Origin: Bacillus sp. 1780r2a1
GTDB lineage: Bacteria > Bacillota > Bacilli > Bacillales > Bacillaceae_H
DNA: 64,000 nucleotides
Assembly: GCA_024134725.1 (NCBI GenBank)
Contig: CP099863.1
Coordinates: 801,501-865,500 of the forward strand
Direction: 5' to 3'
Positions within the stretch are counted from its first letter, which is position 1, and the number at the start of each line of letters is the position of its first letter. Shown here piece after piece: positions 16,769 through 25,912 of the stretch. The notes under the pieces were generated by a model. It had not been told where the DNA came from. It made no database searches and saw only the letters and a program-made list of their open reading frames with translations. Position numbers and translations under genes: made by a program.

Positions 16769-18171
16769 TGTAAATCACTCCCTTCAAAAGTATAATTTGG
16801 TTCTAAATGAGACAGGTAGTCAAACTTATTCAGTGTAATGACAATTTTTTCTGGATAAATGTCTAACCTTTTAATAAGCATACTAACTAACAAAGCAAAG
16901 TTTTTCTCTTTAGAATTGGTTAAATAGTTCTTTGTTAAGTTACTTAACTCTTTATTTTCTAAAAGCAATTCTTCTTTTTCAGTAATGTTCTTTAAAAGTT
17001 GTTGCTCATAATCTTCAAGCTTTAATAATTCATTATAAGAAGGATTTAATTTCCAACCGACTAAATCATCATTTTCTAAGATAATTGCTTGACGAATTTG
17101 TTCTTTCCTTTTAGAAATTGCTTCTAGGTCTTTTTGAACAAGCATGCGAATTTGATTAATGTAAGTACGAGAGTCTCTAAGCAGTTTATCTGTATCCAGT
17201 CCTTCAATTGCCTTACTTAACGTTGCACTCACTACAGAGAATAGATCTCTAGACGGTAGAAGAATTTTTGAGTGGTTTGATTTCTTTGAGCAGGAGTACC
17301 AAGCTTTATTCTCTAGGATGCTAAAATCAAACTTCATTAACTTGTTGCATTTACTACAATACGGTTGAAATAAATGTTCTCGCTCTAGTGCCACTTTTTT
17401 ATGCGAATACGTAGAAATGATTACATTTTTAGTTAGTAAATTTTTAAAATCTTCTAATGACAGATAAGGTTCAACATGTGGAAGTTTATTTTCGTTATCA
17501 CTAATATCATAGCCCGCATAGAATGGATCCACTGCCATTTCAAGAAGTTTCTCAGGAGTTTTTTTGAATAACTTTTTATAATGTCTTAACAACTTATCTA
17601 GTTGTGTGATAGTTTCTACCTTTCTAAGTACGTTAAAGAATTCTAAAATAGTATCTTCTTTCTCCGGATTTTTTTTATATGTTCGGTCTTCTTTGTTTTT
17701 AATGTATCCAAACTTTTTTCCTGGAAACCGCCTTCGTGCTTCGGCATTTCTTTTAGTAATATTTTCTCCTTCAAGATTATTAACTATGCTCATTACACCT
17801 TCAATTAAAGTGTTATTTGAAGCCTCTTGATGACCAGTTGAAGTAAAAATGATTTTTACATTATGTTTCTTACACAAGTCTATAAAGAAAACACCTTCGT
17901 AGTGTTTTCGAAAAAGTCGAGAGCGGTCAAAAACATACACTACTTCAACTTTATTATTCTCAATCAATTTTATTAGCTTTTGTATCTTAGGACGTTGCGC
18001 AATATATAGTTTATTTGCTGAAACGCCATATTCATTAATAATAATGATCTCTTTTGAAGAATATTGCTGACGATATGGAGCATCTGCTGTTTCTTGCATA
18101 CTAGGGTCTTGACTCATCGTACTAATACGCCTCAAAAATACTTTGTATTTATAGTAGCTTTGTAAGTTCAT
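16765..18171 (-). CDS. Large serine recombinase (first of pair)
   Basis: A 468-residue divergent serine recombinase. The catalytic motif is LRRIST with S17 as the likely nucleophile, followed by VYVFDRSRLFR and a recombinase domain. A zinc-ribbon pair (CSKC) occurs near residue 270. A coiled coil follows, then a C-terminal domain unlike that of its partner. It overlaps the 56-residue ORF upstream and the second recombinase downstream, each by 4 bp. The N-terminal resolvase domain is less canonical than in the partner, so it may have a specialised role. Confidence 0.87.
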   Translation of the reverse strand: MNLQSYYKYKVFLRRISTMSQDPSMQETADAPYRQQYSSKEIIIINEYGVSANKLYIAQRPKIQKLIKLIENNKVEVVYVFDRSRLFRKHYEGVFFIDLCKKHNVKIIFTSTGHQEASNNTLIEGVMSIVNNLEGENITKRNAEARRRFPGKKFGYIKNKEDRTYKKNPEKEDTILEFFNVLRKVETITQLDKLLRHYKKLFKKTPEKLLEMAVDPFYAGYDISDNENKLPHVEPYLSLEDFKNLLTKNVIISTYSHKKVALEREHLFQPYCSKCNKLMKFDFSILENKAWYSCSKKSNHSKILLPSRDLFSVVSATLSKAIEGLDTDKLLRDSRTYINQIRMLVQKDLEAISKRKEQIRQAIILENDDLVGWKLNPSYNELLKLEDYEQQLLKNITEKEELLLENKELSNLTKNYLTNSKEKNFALLVSMLIKRLDIYPEKIVITLNKFDYLSHLEPNYTFEGSDLQ

Positions 18172-18338
18172 CTTTCTTTTTTCCTTTCATTATGATTGAT
18201 TTGATGCAATAACTTTGGCTGTAAGCGAGGGGGAACATCTAGTTGTTCAAAGATAATACGTTGAACCAGGTGTTGGATCCACAAATTTGTTACGCTATTT
18301 ACTTCTGAATCTGTTTGTAGCTGAATTTTTTTTCGCAT
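18168..18338 (-). CDS. 56-residue ORF coupled to the serine recombinases
   Basis: The ORF starts MRKKIQLQTDSEVNSVTN and ends in a highly basic tail (NHNERKKER). Its TGA overlaps the ATG of the first recombinase. GGAGGTG precedes the start at a suitable distance. I do not recognise the family. Operon position suggests an accessory or directionality role, which is inference. Confidence 0.65.
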   Translation of the reverse strand: MRKKIQLQTDSEVNSVTNLWIQHLVQRIIFEQLDVPPRLQPKLLHQINHNERKKER

Positions 18339-18389
18339 AAAATACACCTCCGCCTATCAGCTTTGACGGAAATAGGTGTATTTTATACA
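18336..18389 (-). promoter_or_regulatory. Hairpin that buries the ribosome site of the 56-residue ORF
   Basis: ATAAAATACACCT and AGGTGTATTTTAT are perfect 13-base arms around a 28-base loop. On the transcribed strand the right arm contains the GGAGGTG ribosome site and reaches the ATG, so folding would block initiation of the recombinase cistrons. Confidence 0.6.
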
Positions 18390-18399
18390 AGATAAATTC

Positions 18400-18525
18400 T
18401 TATTTAGTCTTAAACTCCAATTCAAATTCAAGTTGAATAGGTTCAGGCTTTTCTAAGCAGTTAATAAATACCGTAACTTTCCCTTGTTGCTGTCCAGGGA
18501 ATAATTTATCGTTGTCTTTCTCCAT
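18400..18525 (-). CDS. 41-residue acidic ORF in the recombinase operon
   Basis: MEKDNDKLFPGQQQGKVTVF begins a 41-residue peptide whose C-terminus is strand-like and acidic (QLEFELEFKTK). TTGGAGGAAAC precedes the ATG, a strong site. It overlaps the 52-residue ORF in another frame by 20 bp. No recognised family. Confidence 0.6.
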   Translation of the reverse strand: MEKDNDKLFPGQQQGKVTVFINCLEKPEPIQLEFELEFKTK

Positions 18526-18664
18526 TTTGTTTCCTCCAAGTTTGTAATTGAATGAACTTATTTAGTAAGAAAGGAGATAGATATCCTTTTGCACAGAGCT
18601 CTTTTAATCGCTTCATTATTTCAGGAGTTAATATTTCATTAGGTTGATTTGTATTAGGATTCAA
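18506..18664 (-). CDS. 52-residue ORF, first gene of the recombinase operon
   Basis: Begins at TTG 18664 after GGAGTG. The sequence includes ILTPEIMKRLKELCAKGYLS, predicted helical, and a basic end. It overlaps the next ORF by 20 bp, which contains that ORF's ribosome site, so translation is likely coupled. No recognised family. Confidence 0.5.
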   Translation of the reverse strand: MNPNTNQPNEILTPEIMKRLKELCAKGYLSPFLLNKFIQLQTWRKQNGERQR

Positions 18665-18834
18665 GTGGAACACTCCTTGAAATAGTTTATTTTTGTGGAG
18701 CAGAATTATCTAACTATGAACCTAGAAGCTTATTCTGTCACCACAGCGTTTTGATTAACGGTTTTACCTTGATACCTTCTTCAATTAAGGGAAAATGTTA
18801 CATAAAAGTTAGATACATCATCTCCTTGTCTAGC

Positions 18835-19480
18835 AATTGAAAATTTCATCAGCATTATATTTCTTAATTTTTTAAGAAAACAAGGGGAGAGAGCAGAAAT
18901 GTTGAAAATTCTTCAAAAAGATTTGTGATTGCCCGAAAATCCTGTAGAAAAGAAAGCGCGACTAGCCTCAAAGCTGTTTCTATATATGCTAATTGAAAAT
19001 TTCATCGACATTATATTCTTCAGATTTTTAAAGAAACAAGAGGAGAGAATAGAAAAATAAATTTTTTTGAAAAAATTTGTGAGCCCTTGGATATCCTTGA
19101 AGTAATGGGCACAGCGGCTAGAGAAACTAGCTTTTTTATAAAAAAGCACGCTTAGTCCCAAACACTTATTTTCTATATAATGGTTGGGAATTTCACCAGC
19201 ATTATATTCTTTAGGTTTTCAAGGAAACAAGGGATGAGGGTAGAAAAGTAAACTTTTTTCAAAAAGATTTATTGTCGCCTGGTTATCCTTGATGCAATGA
19301 ACACAGAAGCTAGCTTGTGTATAAAAGAAAGTGTCGCTAGACTTAAAGCTGTTACTTTATGTGCTGGTTGAAAATTTTATCGACATTATATTCCTTAGAT
19401 TTTTAAGGAAACAAGGGACAAGGATAGAAAAATAGAACTTTTTTAAAAAATATTTTCTGGTGTGCTAATATTAGGGATTT
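18835..19480. repeat. Four imperfect 156-200-bp repeats with a conserved hairpin
   Basis: Units begin near 18835, 18991, 19191 and 19366. Each opens with a TTGAAAATTTCATC-like segment and CATTATATT, then a small hairpin and AACAAGG, then a purine stretch, TAGAAAA and an A/T hairpin. The hairpin arms change together: TTCTT/AAGAA in units 1 and 2, TTCTT/AAGGAA (T-G pair) in unit 3, TTCCTTA/TAAGGAA in unit 4. No coding frame is shared between units. Function unknown; the stretch 18665-18834 before it and 19481-19837 after it hold no gene. Confidence 0.75.
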
Positions 19481-19837
19481 AACAGGCGAAGCTGCTATAG
19501 ACAACATTCCTTTAAAAGAAAGACTGCCTCTAAAAAAGCGCTGAAAATGAAAGGAATCATATCTTAAACGTTGTAGCATCTTAATATAAGAAATATAAAT
19601 CCAATCAACAGTAGTGACTATATTTTATGAAAAATAAAGTTTTTTCATCTTCTTTTTAATTTGTATTTATAATGGAGCTAGCTATTTAGCTAATTTTGAG
19701 AGGTTAATAGGATAAATAGTAGTTATTTATAAAGGGATAATAACTTTATATTGCAAAAATTTTAAGACTGGTTTTCAAATTCAAACATATCGACTTTTAT
19801 TAGGTGTTTTAAAAAGCACCGAAGGGAGAAATTCAAT

Positions 19838-20296
19838 TTGAACAGAAGGGAAATTCTAAACAAAATTAATAACAGCCCACTGTATGAGTATCATATTGCG
19901 GAAGTTCCTCATCGAGGTGAAATGCTGTTATTTTACTTAAAGGAAGACTTAGAAAGGAACTCTAAAATTAATTTTCATGAGAAAGCAGTGGATCTAATTT
20001 ATAGCGCTGCAGATATCTATGATGTAACACTAGTAGAATGGTCTAAATGTAGGGCCTTTTCTTACTATAAAAAAGGTAGGATAGTAAGCATAGGATTAGA
20101 AGACTTTGATATTTTTGCTAGGAGATTACCTGAGAAGTTAGCGGATGATTTCGTAGAGTTTACTTTTTCGATAAAAGCCCTAAGAACAAAAGACTTAGAG
20201 GAGATAATTAACATTAGGTGTTTTGAAGATTTAATTAACTATGTTGTAAGTTTACTGTATACAAGATCTATAAAGACATGTGGTTGGTTTGATTAA
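19838..20296 (+). CDS. Hypothetical protein, 152 residues
   Basis: A cytoplasmic-looking protein that starts at TTG 19838 after GAAGGGAG. It mixes acidic and aromatic residues with alternating helix and strand predictions, and has no membrane segment or recognised motif. It stands alone, between the repeat array and a region without genes. The codon use and AT content match the rest of the element. Confidence 0.65.
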   Translation: MNRREILNKINNSPLYEYHIAEVPHRGEMLLFYLKEDLERNSKINFHEKAVDLIYSAADIYDVTLVEWSKCRAFSYYKKGRIVSIGLEDFDIFARRLPEKLADDFVEFTFSIKALRTKDLEEIINIRCFEDLINYVVSLLYTRSIKTCGWFD

Positions 20297-20674
20297 ACGG
20301 TTTATTTGTAAAAGTTAAGTGCATTTCAAATAGAAATAGCGGTCTTTAGTTTTAGTGCAAAGTTGTAAATTGCTTTACAAGTGATTGATGTATTGAATTT
20401 AATCACCTTAGCATGTTAATAGAAATATTTAATAAATATAAAAAATGTTTTTTAACAGTTATGAAACATTTTAAAAGTCAACATTGTTACTATAGTAGAT
20501 ATACTTACAAAAATAGTTAATAATAGACTTGAGGAATTTTATTAATTAATTGGAGGAGTGAAACTAGGAATTAGTCTGACACCTTTAACTTAATAATTGG
20601 ACACATAAGATCCATAAAATGTAACTCTAATTATTTAATTAAACTTGAATTTTAATATGTTAGGAGCATGATTT
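20297..20674. other. AT-rich gap, no gene seen
   Basis: No ORF with a ribosome site on either strand and no strong hairpin. The promoter of the next gene presumably lies in the last 200 bp. Confidence 0.5.
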
Positions 20675-21067
20675 ATGCCGAAGTTAGGGGACTGTTTTAT
20701 TACAACTCTGAAAAAACCCCATTTAGAATGGGGATCACACCGACATACAAGTACTAGAGGTATTATATATGGAGAGGGTTATCTTCAAATCCCAAAATCT
20801 GAAGCCAAAAAGATTGGAATTTATAATAGTAATGATTCTAGTGCTATTCATATTTTTAATTGTAATTCTGTAGATGGATTCTTAAAAAATGTAAAGCTTA
20901 AGGCTTCAGGTTCAAGTACAGCAGGTGACATTTATGCTAAGCAATTTCAAGGCAATGGTAACCTACAGTTAATTGGTGATTGGTACAATTACGTAAACGC
21001 TCAAATAGGTGATAAAATAAAGGTTACTTGGACCAGTGAATTTGATATTGAAATCGAAAAAATTTAA
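20675..21067 (+). CDS. Small protein, possibly a B3-like DNA-binding pseudobarrel
   Basis: A 130-residue protein rich in beta strands. Phrases such as GEGYLQIPKSEAKKIGIYNS, QFQGNGNLQLIGDWYN and AQIGDKIKVTWTSEFDIEI recall the effector/B3-type pseudobarrel found as the target-recognition part of some restriction endonucleases (EcoRII-N, NgoFVII C-terminal). It has no catalytic part. If the resemblance is real it is a free-standing DNA-recognition domain; this is a weak call from pattern alone. Confidence 0.5.
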   Translation: MPKLGDCFITTLKKPHLEWGSHRHTSTRGIIYGEGYLQIPKSEAKKIGIYNSNDSSAIHIFNCNSVDGFLKNVKLKASGSSTAGDIYAKQFQGNGNLQLIGDWYNYVNAQIGDKIKVTWTSEFDIEIEKI

Positions 21068-21162
21068 TATGGTGACTTTGCGACTTAAAAATAGTATAAA
21101 AACTATTAAACGAAATTTAGCTCAGATAAATGAATCTAATATACATATAGGAGGATATTAAC

Positions 21163-21360
21163 ATGAATGGTATTTTAGGAGCAGTAGGCAAGGTTCTGGT
21201 TGAATTACAGGAAAACGGAACAGCAATTATTGAAAAAACTGATGAGTTATATGTAGATGAAATTATCTATTATGTTGAGGAAACTTTAAAAGGAGTAAAA
21301 GCGGCTTATCAAATCGAAGTATTGCAACCAGAAGTATTAAGCAAAATTACACTACAATAA
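21163..21360 (+). CDS. Hypothetical protein, 65 residues
   Basis: A small acidic protein with a good ATAGGAGGATATT site. It opens with a glycine-containing helix (NGILGAVGKVLVELQENG) and includes TDELYVDEIIYYVEETLKG. It may share a transcript with the B3-like gene 96 bp upstream. Family unknown. Confidence 0.6.
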   Translation: MNGILGAVGKVLVELQENGTAIIEKTDELYVDEIIYYVEETLKGVKAAYQIEVLQPEVLSKITLQ

Positions 21361-21409
21361 AACAGTATAAATAACTCACTAATAAAGACAATAAATACAA
21401 TTATATAAC

Positions 21410-21750
21410 GCAGTTGATTGCTATGGAAGTACGATTGATTTTTACCTAAGCAAAACAACAGATCATAAGGCTACAAAGCATTTCTTCAGGAAAGCTTTGC
21501 GGTCTTTTCATGTTTCTAAGATAAGTATTATAACAATAGATAAAAACAGGCTATCTTGTAACGATTAAAGACTTAAAAGAAGAGAAACGTATAACTGAAG
21601 GCACTCTAATGAGACAAGTTAAATATCTCAATAATATTGTAGAATAGGATTATAGTCTTATAAAGAAGGGAGCGCGCTCGTTCATAGGATTGAAATTATT
21701 TCGTACAACTACTTACATACTGAATAGCATATAAGCATTCATCCATAAAT
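21410..21750 (+). pseudogene. Degraded IS6-family transposase fragment
   Basis: Translation gives IDFYLSKTTDHKATKHFF, then KALRSFHVSK, and in a shifted frame RQVKYLNNIVE and FIGLKLFRTTTYIL, the same order as in the IS6 transposase at 32528-33040. Frameshifts and at least three stops break it, and both ends are missing. It is an old insertion relic inside the element. Confidence 0.85.
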
Positions 21751-22290
21751 CATTTGGATTATTTTCATAAGTTAGCGATTTAAAGGAAACTCACACTTTA
21801 TGTGTTTTACACCATAATCGTTTGTTTTTAGGGCATTAAGTAAAGTTAAAGGAAATGAAAATCATTGTAGTCATTCGTTCCAAAAACTTCTCAATAACAT
21901 TATGGCCAACTTTTAATTGAACATATCCACTTATTCCACGAAAAGCCATAAATATAAGAATACTTGAACATCGTAAAGGAAACCTCTTCAAATAAAGTAA
22001 TAATGCGAATTTTTGTCCACAACTCCAAAATTTAAAACAAGTAAACAATATCTGAGATATAAAAATAGCAGGAAATTTAGATAAATAAAAGTAATATATA
22101 ATTAAAAATATTAAAGATAAGCACTTTACTTTAACTTCAATATTCTACTTTCAGCTAATACTTTTGCTTTATCCTATTTCTATTAGAGAAACTCTTGCTA
22201 AATTAATTTTTAAGTGAAAAAATTTATTTCACACAACAAACTGTTTCCGTTATTTGTATATAGAGTAGTTAAGTGTAAAAGGAGGTTAGT
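21751..22290. other. AT-rich gap before the sigma/Z1 operon
   Basis: No convincing gene. A 70-codon minus-strand frame (21836-22048) has no ribosome site. The sigma-factor gene's promoter should lie in the last 80 bp. Confidence 0.45.
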
Positions 22291-22809
22291 ATGAATCTGG
22301 ATAAAGAGTCGAAATTATGGAATGATCTGGCGGCGCTTTGTAGTTCTTATAGTACGGAAGCATTAAAGGAGGCTAATAAAATAATAAAAGATGAATTTTT
22401 AGCAATGGATATTGTTCAAGATTCAATAGTTAAGGTACTTGAAAACTTGCATAGTTATGATGAAACACGGCCGTTCTGGCCATGGTATAAAACAATTGTC
22501 AAAAGAATTGCTTGCAATATGTTTAATAAAAAGAAGAGGGAGATTCCGAAGGATAGCATTGAAGACACAAAGTTTTCTCAAATTGATCCTTTTAAAGACA
22601 GTAATACTCATTTGATAAATGAAGAGTTCTGGAAAGTCATAAAAATCTCACTTACAGAAAAACAATATTTAATGATTTTCCATCGTTATAAAGGTAGTAT
22701 GGAATACCAACAAATTGCTGAATGTCTAGATGTAGCTGTTGGTACAGTTAAACGTGGTTTGTTTGACTCCCATCGAAAATTGAAGACAGTGTTTAACAAA
22801 AATCCATGA
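22291..22809 (+). CDS. ECF-like RNA polymerase sigma factor
   Basis: A 172-residue sigma-70 family protein of the short type. The sigma-2 region is seen in AMDIVQDSIVKVLENLHSYD and FWPWYKTIVKRIACNMFNKK, and sigma-4 in YQQIAECLDVAVGTVKRGLFDSHRKL. AAAGGAGG precedes the ATG. It is 14 bp upstream of the Z1-domain gene, so it is either a dedicated regulator of this defence cluster or a sigma-like DNA-binding subunit. No anti-sigma gene is visible nearby. Confidence 0.82.
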   Translation: MNLDKESKLWNDLAALCSSYSTEALKEANKIIKDEFLAMDIVQDSIVKVLENLHSYDETRPFWPWYKTIVKRIACNMFNKKKREIPKDSIEDTKFSQIDPFKDSNTHLINEEFWKVIKISLTEKQYLMIFHRYKGSMEYQQIAECLDVAVGTVKRGLFDSHRKLKTVFNKNP

Positions 22810-22823
22810 GGAAGTGATAAATA

Positions 22824-24956
22824 ATGAACAATGATAGAACTTTGCATAATAAGAAAAGAAATGCGGATGACATTGTTACAAAAATGTTTGATAAAAGAAT
22901 TTTGAAAACTATTGAAACAGAACGGAAAAAGTTCATTGAGCGTTCTAAGAATACGGAAGAAACAGATATGGTAGAGGTTGGGAAAATCTCTACCCCCTTT
23001 AAAACAATAGTTACAGATGGAAATCATACAAATCATTTCAGAACGCTTTTGCAAAGCAAAAATATACTCTCAGATGACCTTCTACAAAAGGCAGCTGAGG
23101 TTGTAGAAAATGTAGTTGATTGGAGAGAGTTAACTGGTGAGCGTATAGGCTTGTTATTTGGACGGATTCAAAGTGGGAAAACTAATTCATTGATTGCGTC
23201 ACTAGCCATGGCTGCTGATAATGGATACAAATGTTTTATTGTATTAACTTCTGATAATCTTTGGCTATATCAACAGACAATAAGTAGACTAAGACAATCA
23301 CTACCTGGGATTACGATAGCAGGAAAAGAGGATTGGGAGAATAATCACCACAGCATTAAAACTAAATTACAACTAAATGGTGTTGTCTTTGTTTCGACTA
23401 AAAACGTAACAAACCTCAAAAAGTTAAATGAAACAATTCTTAACACAAAGGCTTATGTAAAACCTGCAATTATCTTTGATGATGAAGCTGATCAAGCTAG
23501 TTTAAATACCAATATTAGCAAGGAAGATGACGATCCAAGTAAAATTAATGCTTTGGTTAGTGAATTAAGGAAAACTTTTCGTGTAAGAACATATATCCAA
23601 GTTACAGCAACACCTCAAGCTCTATTCTTACAAGGATTAAACAGTTTGTACCGACCAACATTCACGGTTTTGATAGAACCAGGACAGGGGTATGTAGGCG
23701 GAGAGAAGTTTTTTGCTAATGCAAATAGCGAATATCTTTTAATAGTCCCTAATACTGAAATCGATATGCTTACTTCAGTCACACCCATTCTACCAGAGGG
23801 GCTAAAGTACTCTATATGTTGGTTTTATATTGGGGCAACTATTCAGCTTCTTAAATCGGAAGGAACAAACTTCTCTTTTTTATGTCATGTAAGTTTAAAA
23901 AAAATTCATCATGAAAATGTACGGGCTGTAATTCAACATTATACGGATCAAATGGCTAAGAGTTTATGTGTTGATGAAATAAATAGTGAAACAGAATTAA
24001 CCATGTACTTACTTTATAAAGCATACGACGAAATATCAATGAGAGCTAGTAAAACACCTTCTTTTGATGAAGTTATTAATAAATTAAAGTTTGTAATTTC
24101 CAGTACAGATATTCAAGTACTTAATACTGATCGATCTAGAGGAGAACCAAGATACGATAATATATATAATATCCTAATAGGAGGTACAAAGCTTGGCAGA
24201 GGAGTCACTATAGAAAAATTACTTGTTACTTACTACGGTAGGCAAACCAAAAACCCTCAAATAGATACAGTCCTACAACATGCAAGAATGTATGGATATC
24301 GTTCCCGTGATTTATATGTGAGTCGAGTATTTTTACCGCAGCACCTAGCAGATAGGTTCCGTGTAATCTATGAGTCAGAAAATAACTTAAGAGATGTTAT
24401 TAATAAGCATAGAAGTGAAGGGCTAAGAAGTATCTGGTTATCAGAAGGTATTAAACCAACTCGAGCAAATGTACTGGATCCTAATGAAATTGGAGCGTTT
24501 GCTGCAGGAAGTGCTTACTTTCCACATAAACCATTATACAAAAAAACAGATGTAGCAACTTCTACTCAAAAGCTTAATCAACTACTTGAAGGCTACGTAG
24601 GAGATGCATATAAAGAAGTTCCACTTAAGTTTATTTCTTCATTATTAAAATATACAAAAACCGACAAAAACTCGCCTGGTCTATGGAGCGAGGAACGTAT
24701 ATTATTGGCCTTGGATAAACTGCAAGAACTTCATACTAGTGCTTTTCTCTCTGTGAAAATTAATCGTAAGCTCTCACCAAGTGATGATCTTAGAAATGTT
24801 TATACAAGTGCAGACTTAAACACAATTCCTAATAGAAAACCAACATTACTCATGCTTCGACAAAATGGGGATAAGTGGGATAATCAAGCTTTTTGGATCC
24901 CTGTATTCCGCTTTCCTGAAGGCAATTATGCTTTTATGTTTAATGCCACAATATAA
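22824..24956 (+). CDS. Z1-domain P-loop ATPase (helicase-like)
   Basis: A 710-residue protein of the Z1 family, superfamily II helicase-like ATPases found in restriction-modification-type operons. Visible motifs are Walker A GRIQSGKT (113-120), DEAD-like FDDEAD (218-223), motif III TATP (261-264), and the Z1 signature GGTKLGRGVT (453-462) with QIDTVLQHARMYGYR (479-493). It is followed 14 bp later by the PD-(D/E)XK gene. In published genomic surveys Z1 proteins keep company with MORC-type ATPases, PD-(D/E)XK nucleases and C5 methyltransferases. No MORC-type ATPase is present here. Confidence 0.9.
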   Translation: MNNDRTLHNKKRNADDIVTKMFDKRILKTIETERKKFIERSKNTEETDMVEVGKISTPFKTIVTDGNHTNHFRTLLQSKNILSDDLLQKAAEVVENVVDWRELTGERIGLLFGRIQSGKTNSLIASLAMAADNGYKCFIVLTSDNLWLYQQTISRLRQSLPGITIAGKEDWENNHHSIKTKLQLNGVVFVSTKNVTNLKKLNETILNTKAYVKPAIIFDDEADQASLNTNISKEDDDPSKINALVSELRKTFRVRTYIQVTATPQALFLQGLNSLYRPTFTVLIEPGQGYVGGEKFFANANSEYLLIVPNTEIDMLTSVTPILPEGLKYSICWFYIGATIQLLKSEGTNFSFLCHVSLKKIHHENVRAVIQHYTDQMAKSLCVDEINSETELTMYLLYKAYDEISMRASKTPSFDEVINKLKFVISSTDIQVLNTDRSRGEPRYDNIYNILIGGTKLGRGVTIEKLLVTYYGRQTKNPQIDTVLQHARMYGYRSRDLYVSRVFLPQHLADRFRVIYESENNLRDVINKHRSEGLRSIWLSEGIKPTRANVLDPNEIGAFAAGSAYFPHKPLYKKTDVATSTQKLNQLLEGYVGDAYKEVPLKFISSLLKYTKTDKNSPGLWSEERILLALDKLQELHTSAFLSVKINRKLSPSDDLRNVYTSADLNTIPNRKPTLLMLRQNGDKWDNQAFWIPVFRFPEGNYAFMFNATI

Positions 24957-24970
24957 GATGAGGGCGAAAA

Positions 24971-25912
24971 ATGAAAGCATCTGACTTTAAGCTTGTATTT
25001 AATTCATTAAATCCATCTAACGACAAAAATGAATATAACATGAAGCACGTAATCAACAATTTCTTTGTAGGCAAATCACATTCAAATAATCTCTGTTTGC
25101 TCTTACAGTATACACCAGACTCTTCTCTTCAGTGTGGAAGAGATACAAAGAGTATTTCACTGAAATATTTTCCTCCTGAAAACTTTTTCTTAAATGGATG
25201 TAGAACAAATAACGCTTGGGCAGTAGTAACGTGTTTGGATCCTCTTCTTAACAGTTTATTCACCGTCCTAGCAGAAGGTATTAAGGATAGATCTTATAAT
25301 AACTTAATGAATCACCCAAGGGATATATTGGAGTATATAATGGACTGGCAGAAGTTATTAGCCAACGTCCCATCGTTAACTGAAAAGCAGTTGCAAGGTT
25401 TATGGGGAGAACTATGTTTTATCTTAAACACCAATTTACCAGAAAAGGCTATATTAGTTTGGGAGGGGCCTAATAAAAAGAAGTTTGATTTTAGTAATAA
25501 TGCAGTTGATATTGAGGTTAAAACATCTTTAAATAGGCATATCCATACTTTTTCGGATGAACAATTACAAGAATCTTCTTCTTCATCAAAGAGGTATATA
25601 TATTCTCTATATATAGAAGAAGATTTATCAGGAGGTAGAAGTATAAGTGAACTTGTGAATAAAATTAGCGATGCTTTACCTCGTGTTGAACAATTCACAA
25701 AAAAATTATTAGCTTATGGATATCAAAAGAATACTCTACAACACCAGAAAAAATTTTCAATAAAATCATCTAAACTAGTTGAAATATCAAGCATTCCTAA
25801 AGTGGTAAAAAAAGATGCGGGAATATTTAACCTAAGATATCAATCTGATTTGACATTTTGTCCAGAGGAAAATAATAAGTGTGAAATTTATATGAATTTA
25901 CTAGAAATTTAA
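24971..25912 (+). CDS. PD-(D/E)XK motif protein (DUF4420-like)
   Basis: A 313-residue predicted nuclease that follows the Z1 gene. GLWGELCFI (E147) and AVDIEVKTS (D180, E182, K184) give the core of a PD-(D/E)XK site. The KRYIYSLYIEEDLSGGRSI segment fits the family normally encoded beside Z1. The likely role is DNA cleavage coupled to the Z1 ATPase. Its stop is followed by a gap and a strong terminator, ending the first defence operon. Confidence 0.85.
   Translation: MKASDFKLVFNSLNPSNDKNEYNMKHVINNFFVGKSHSNNLCLLLQYTPDSSLQCGRDTKSISLKYFPPENFFLNGCRTNNAWAVVTCLDPLLNSLFTVLAEGIKDRSYNNLMNHPRDILEYIMDWQKLLANVPSLTEKQLQGLWGELCFILNTNLPEKAILVWEGPNKKKFDFSNNAVDIEVKTSLNRHIHTFSDEQLQESSSSSKRYIYSLYIEEDLSGGRSISELVNKISDALPRVEQFTKKLLAYGYQKNTLQHQKKFSIKSSKLVEISSIPKVVKKDAGIFNLRYQSDLTFCPEENNKCEIYMNLLEI

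Noticed and set aside
18913-19161. 82-codon minus-strand ORF in the repeat array
   Set aside because: It crosses repeat boundaries, has no ribosome site, and its frame is not kept in the other units.
18835-19480. Repeat array considered as CRISPR
   Set aside because: Units are 156-200 bp, imperfect, and the sequence between conserved blocks is also related. No 25-40-bp exact repeats with unique spacers and no cas genes are present.
21836-22048. 70-codon minus-strand ORF before the sigma factor
   Set aside because: Low-complexity hydrophobic and Phe-rich text without a ribosome site or a recognisable family.
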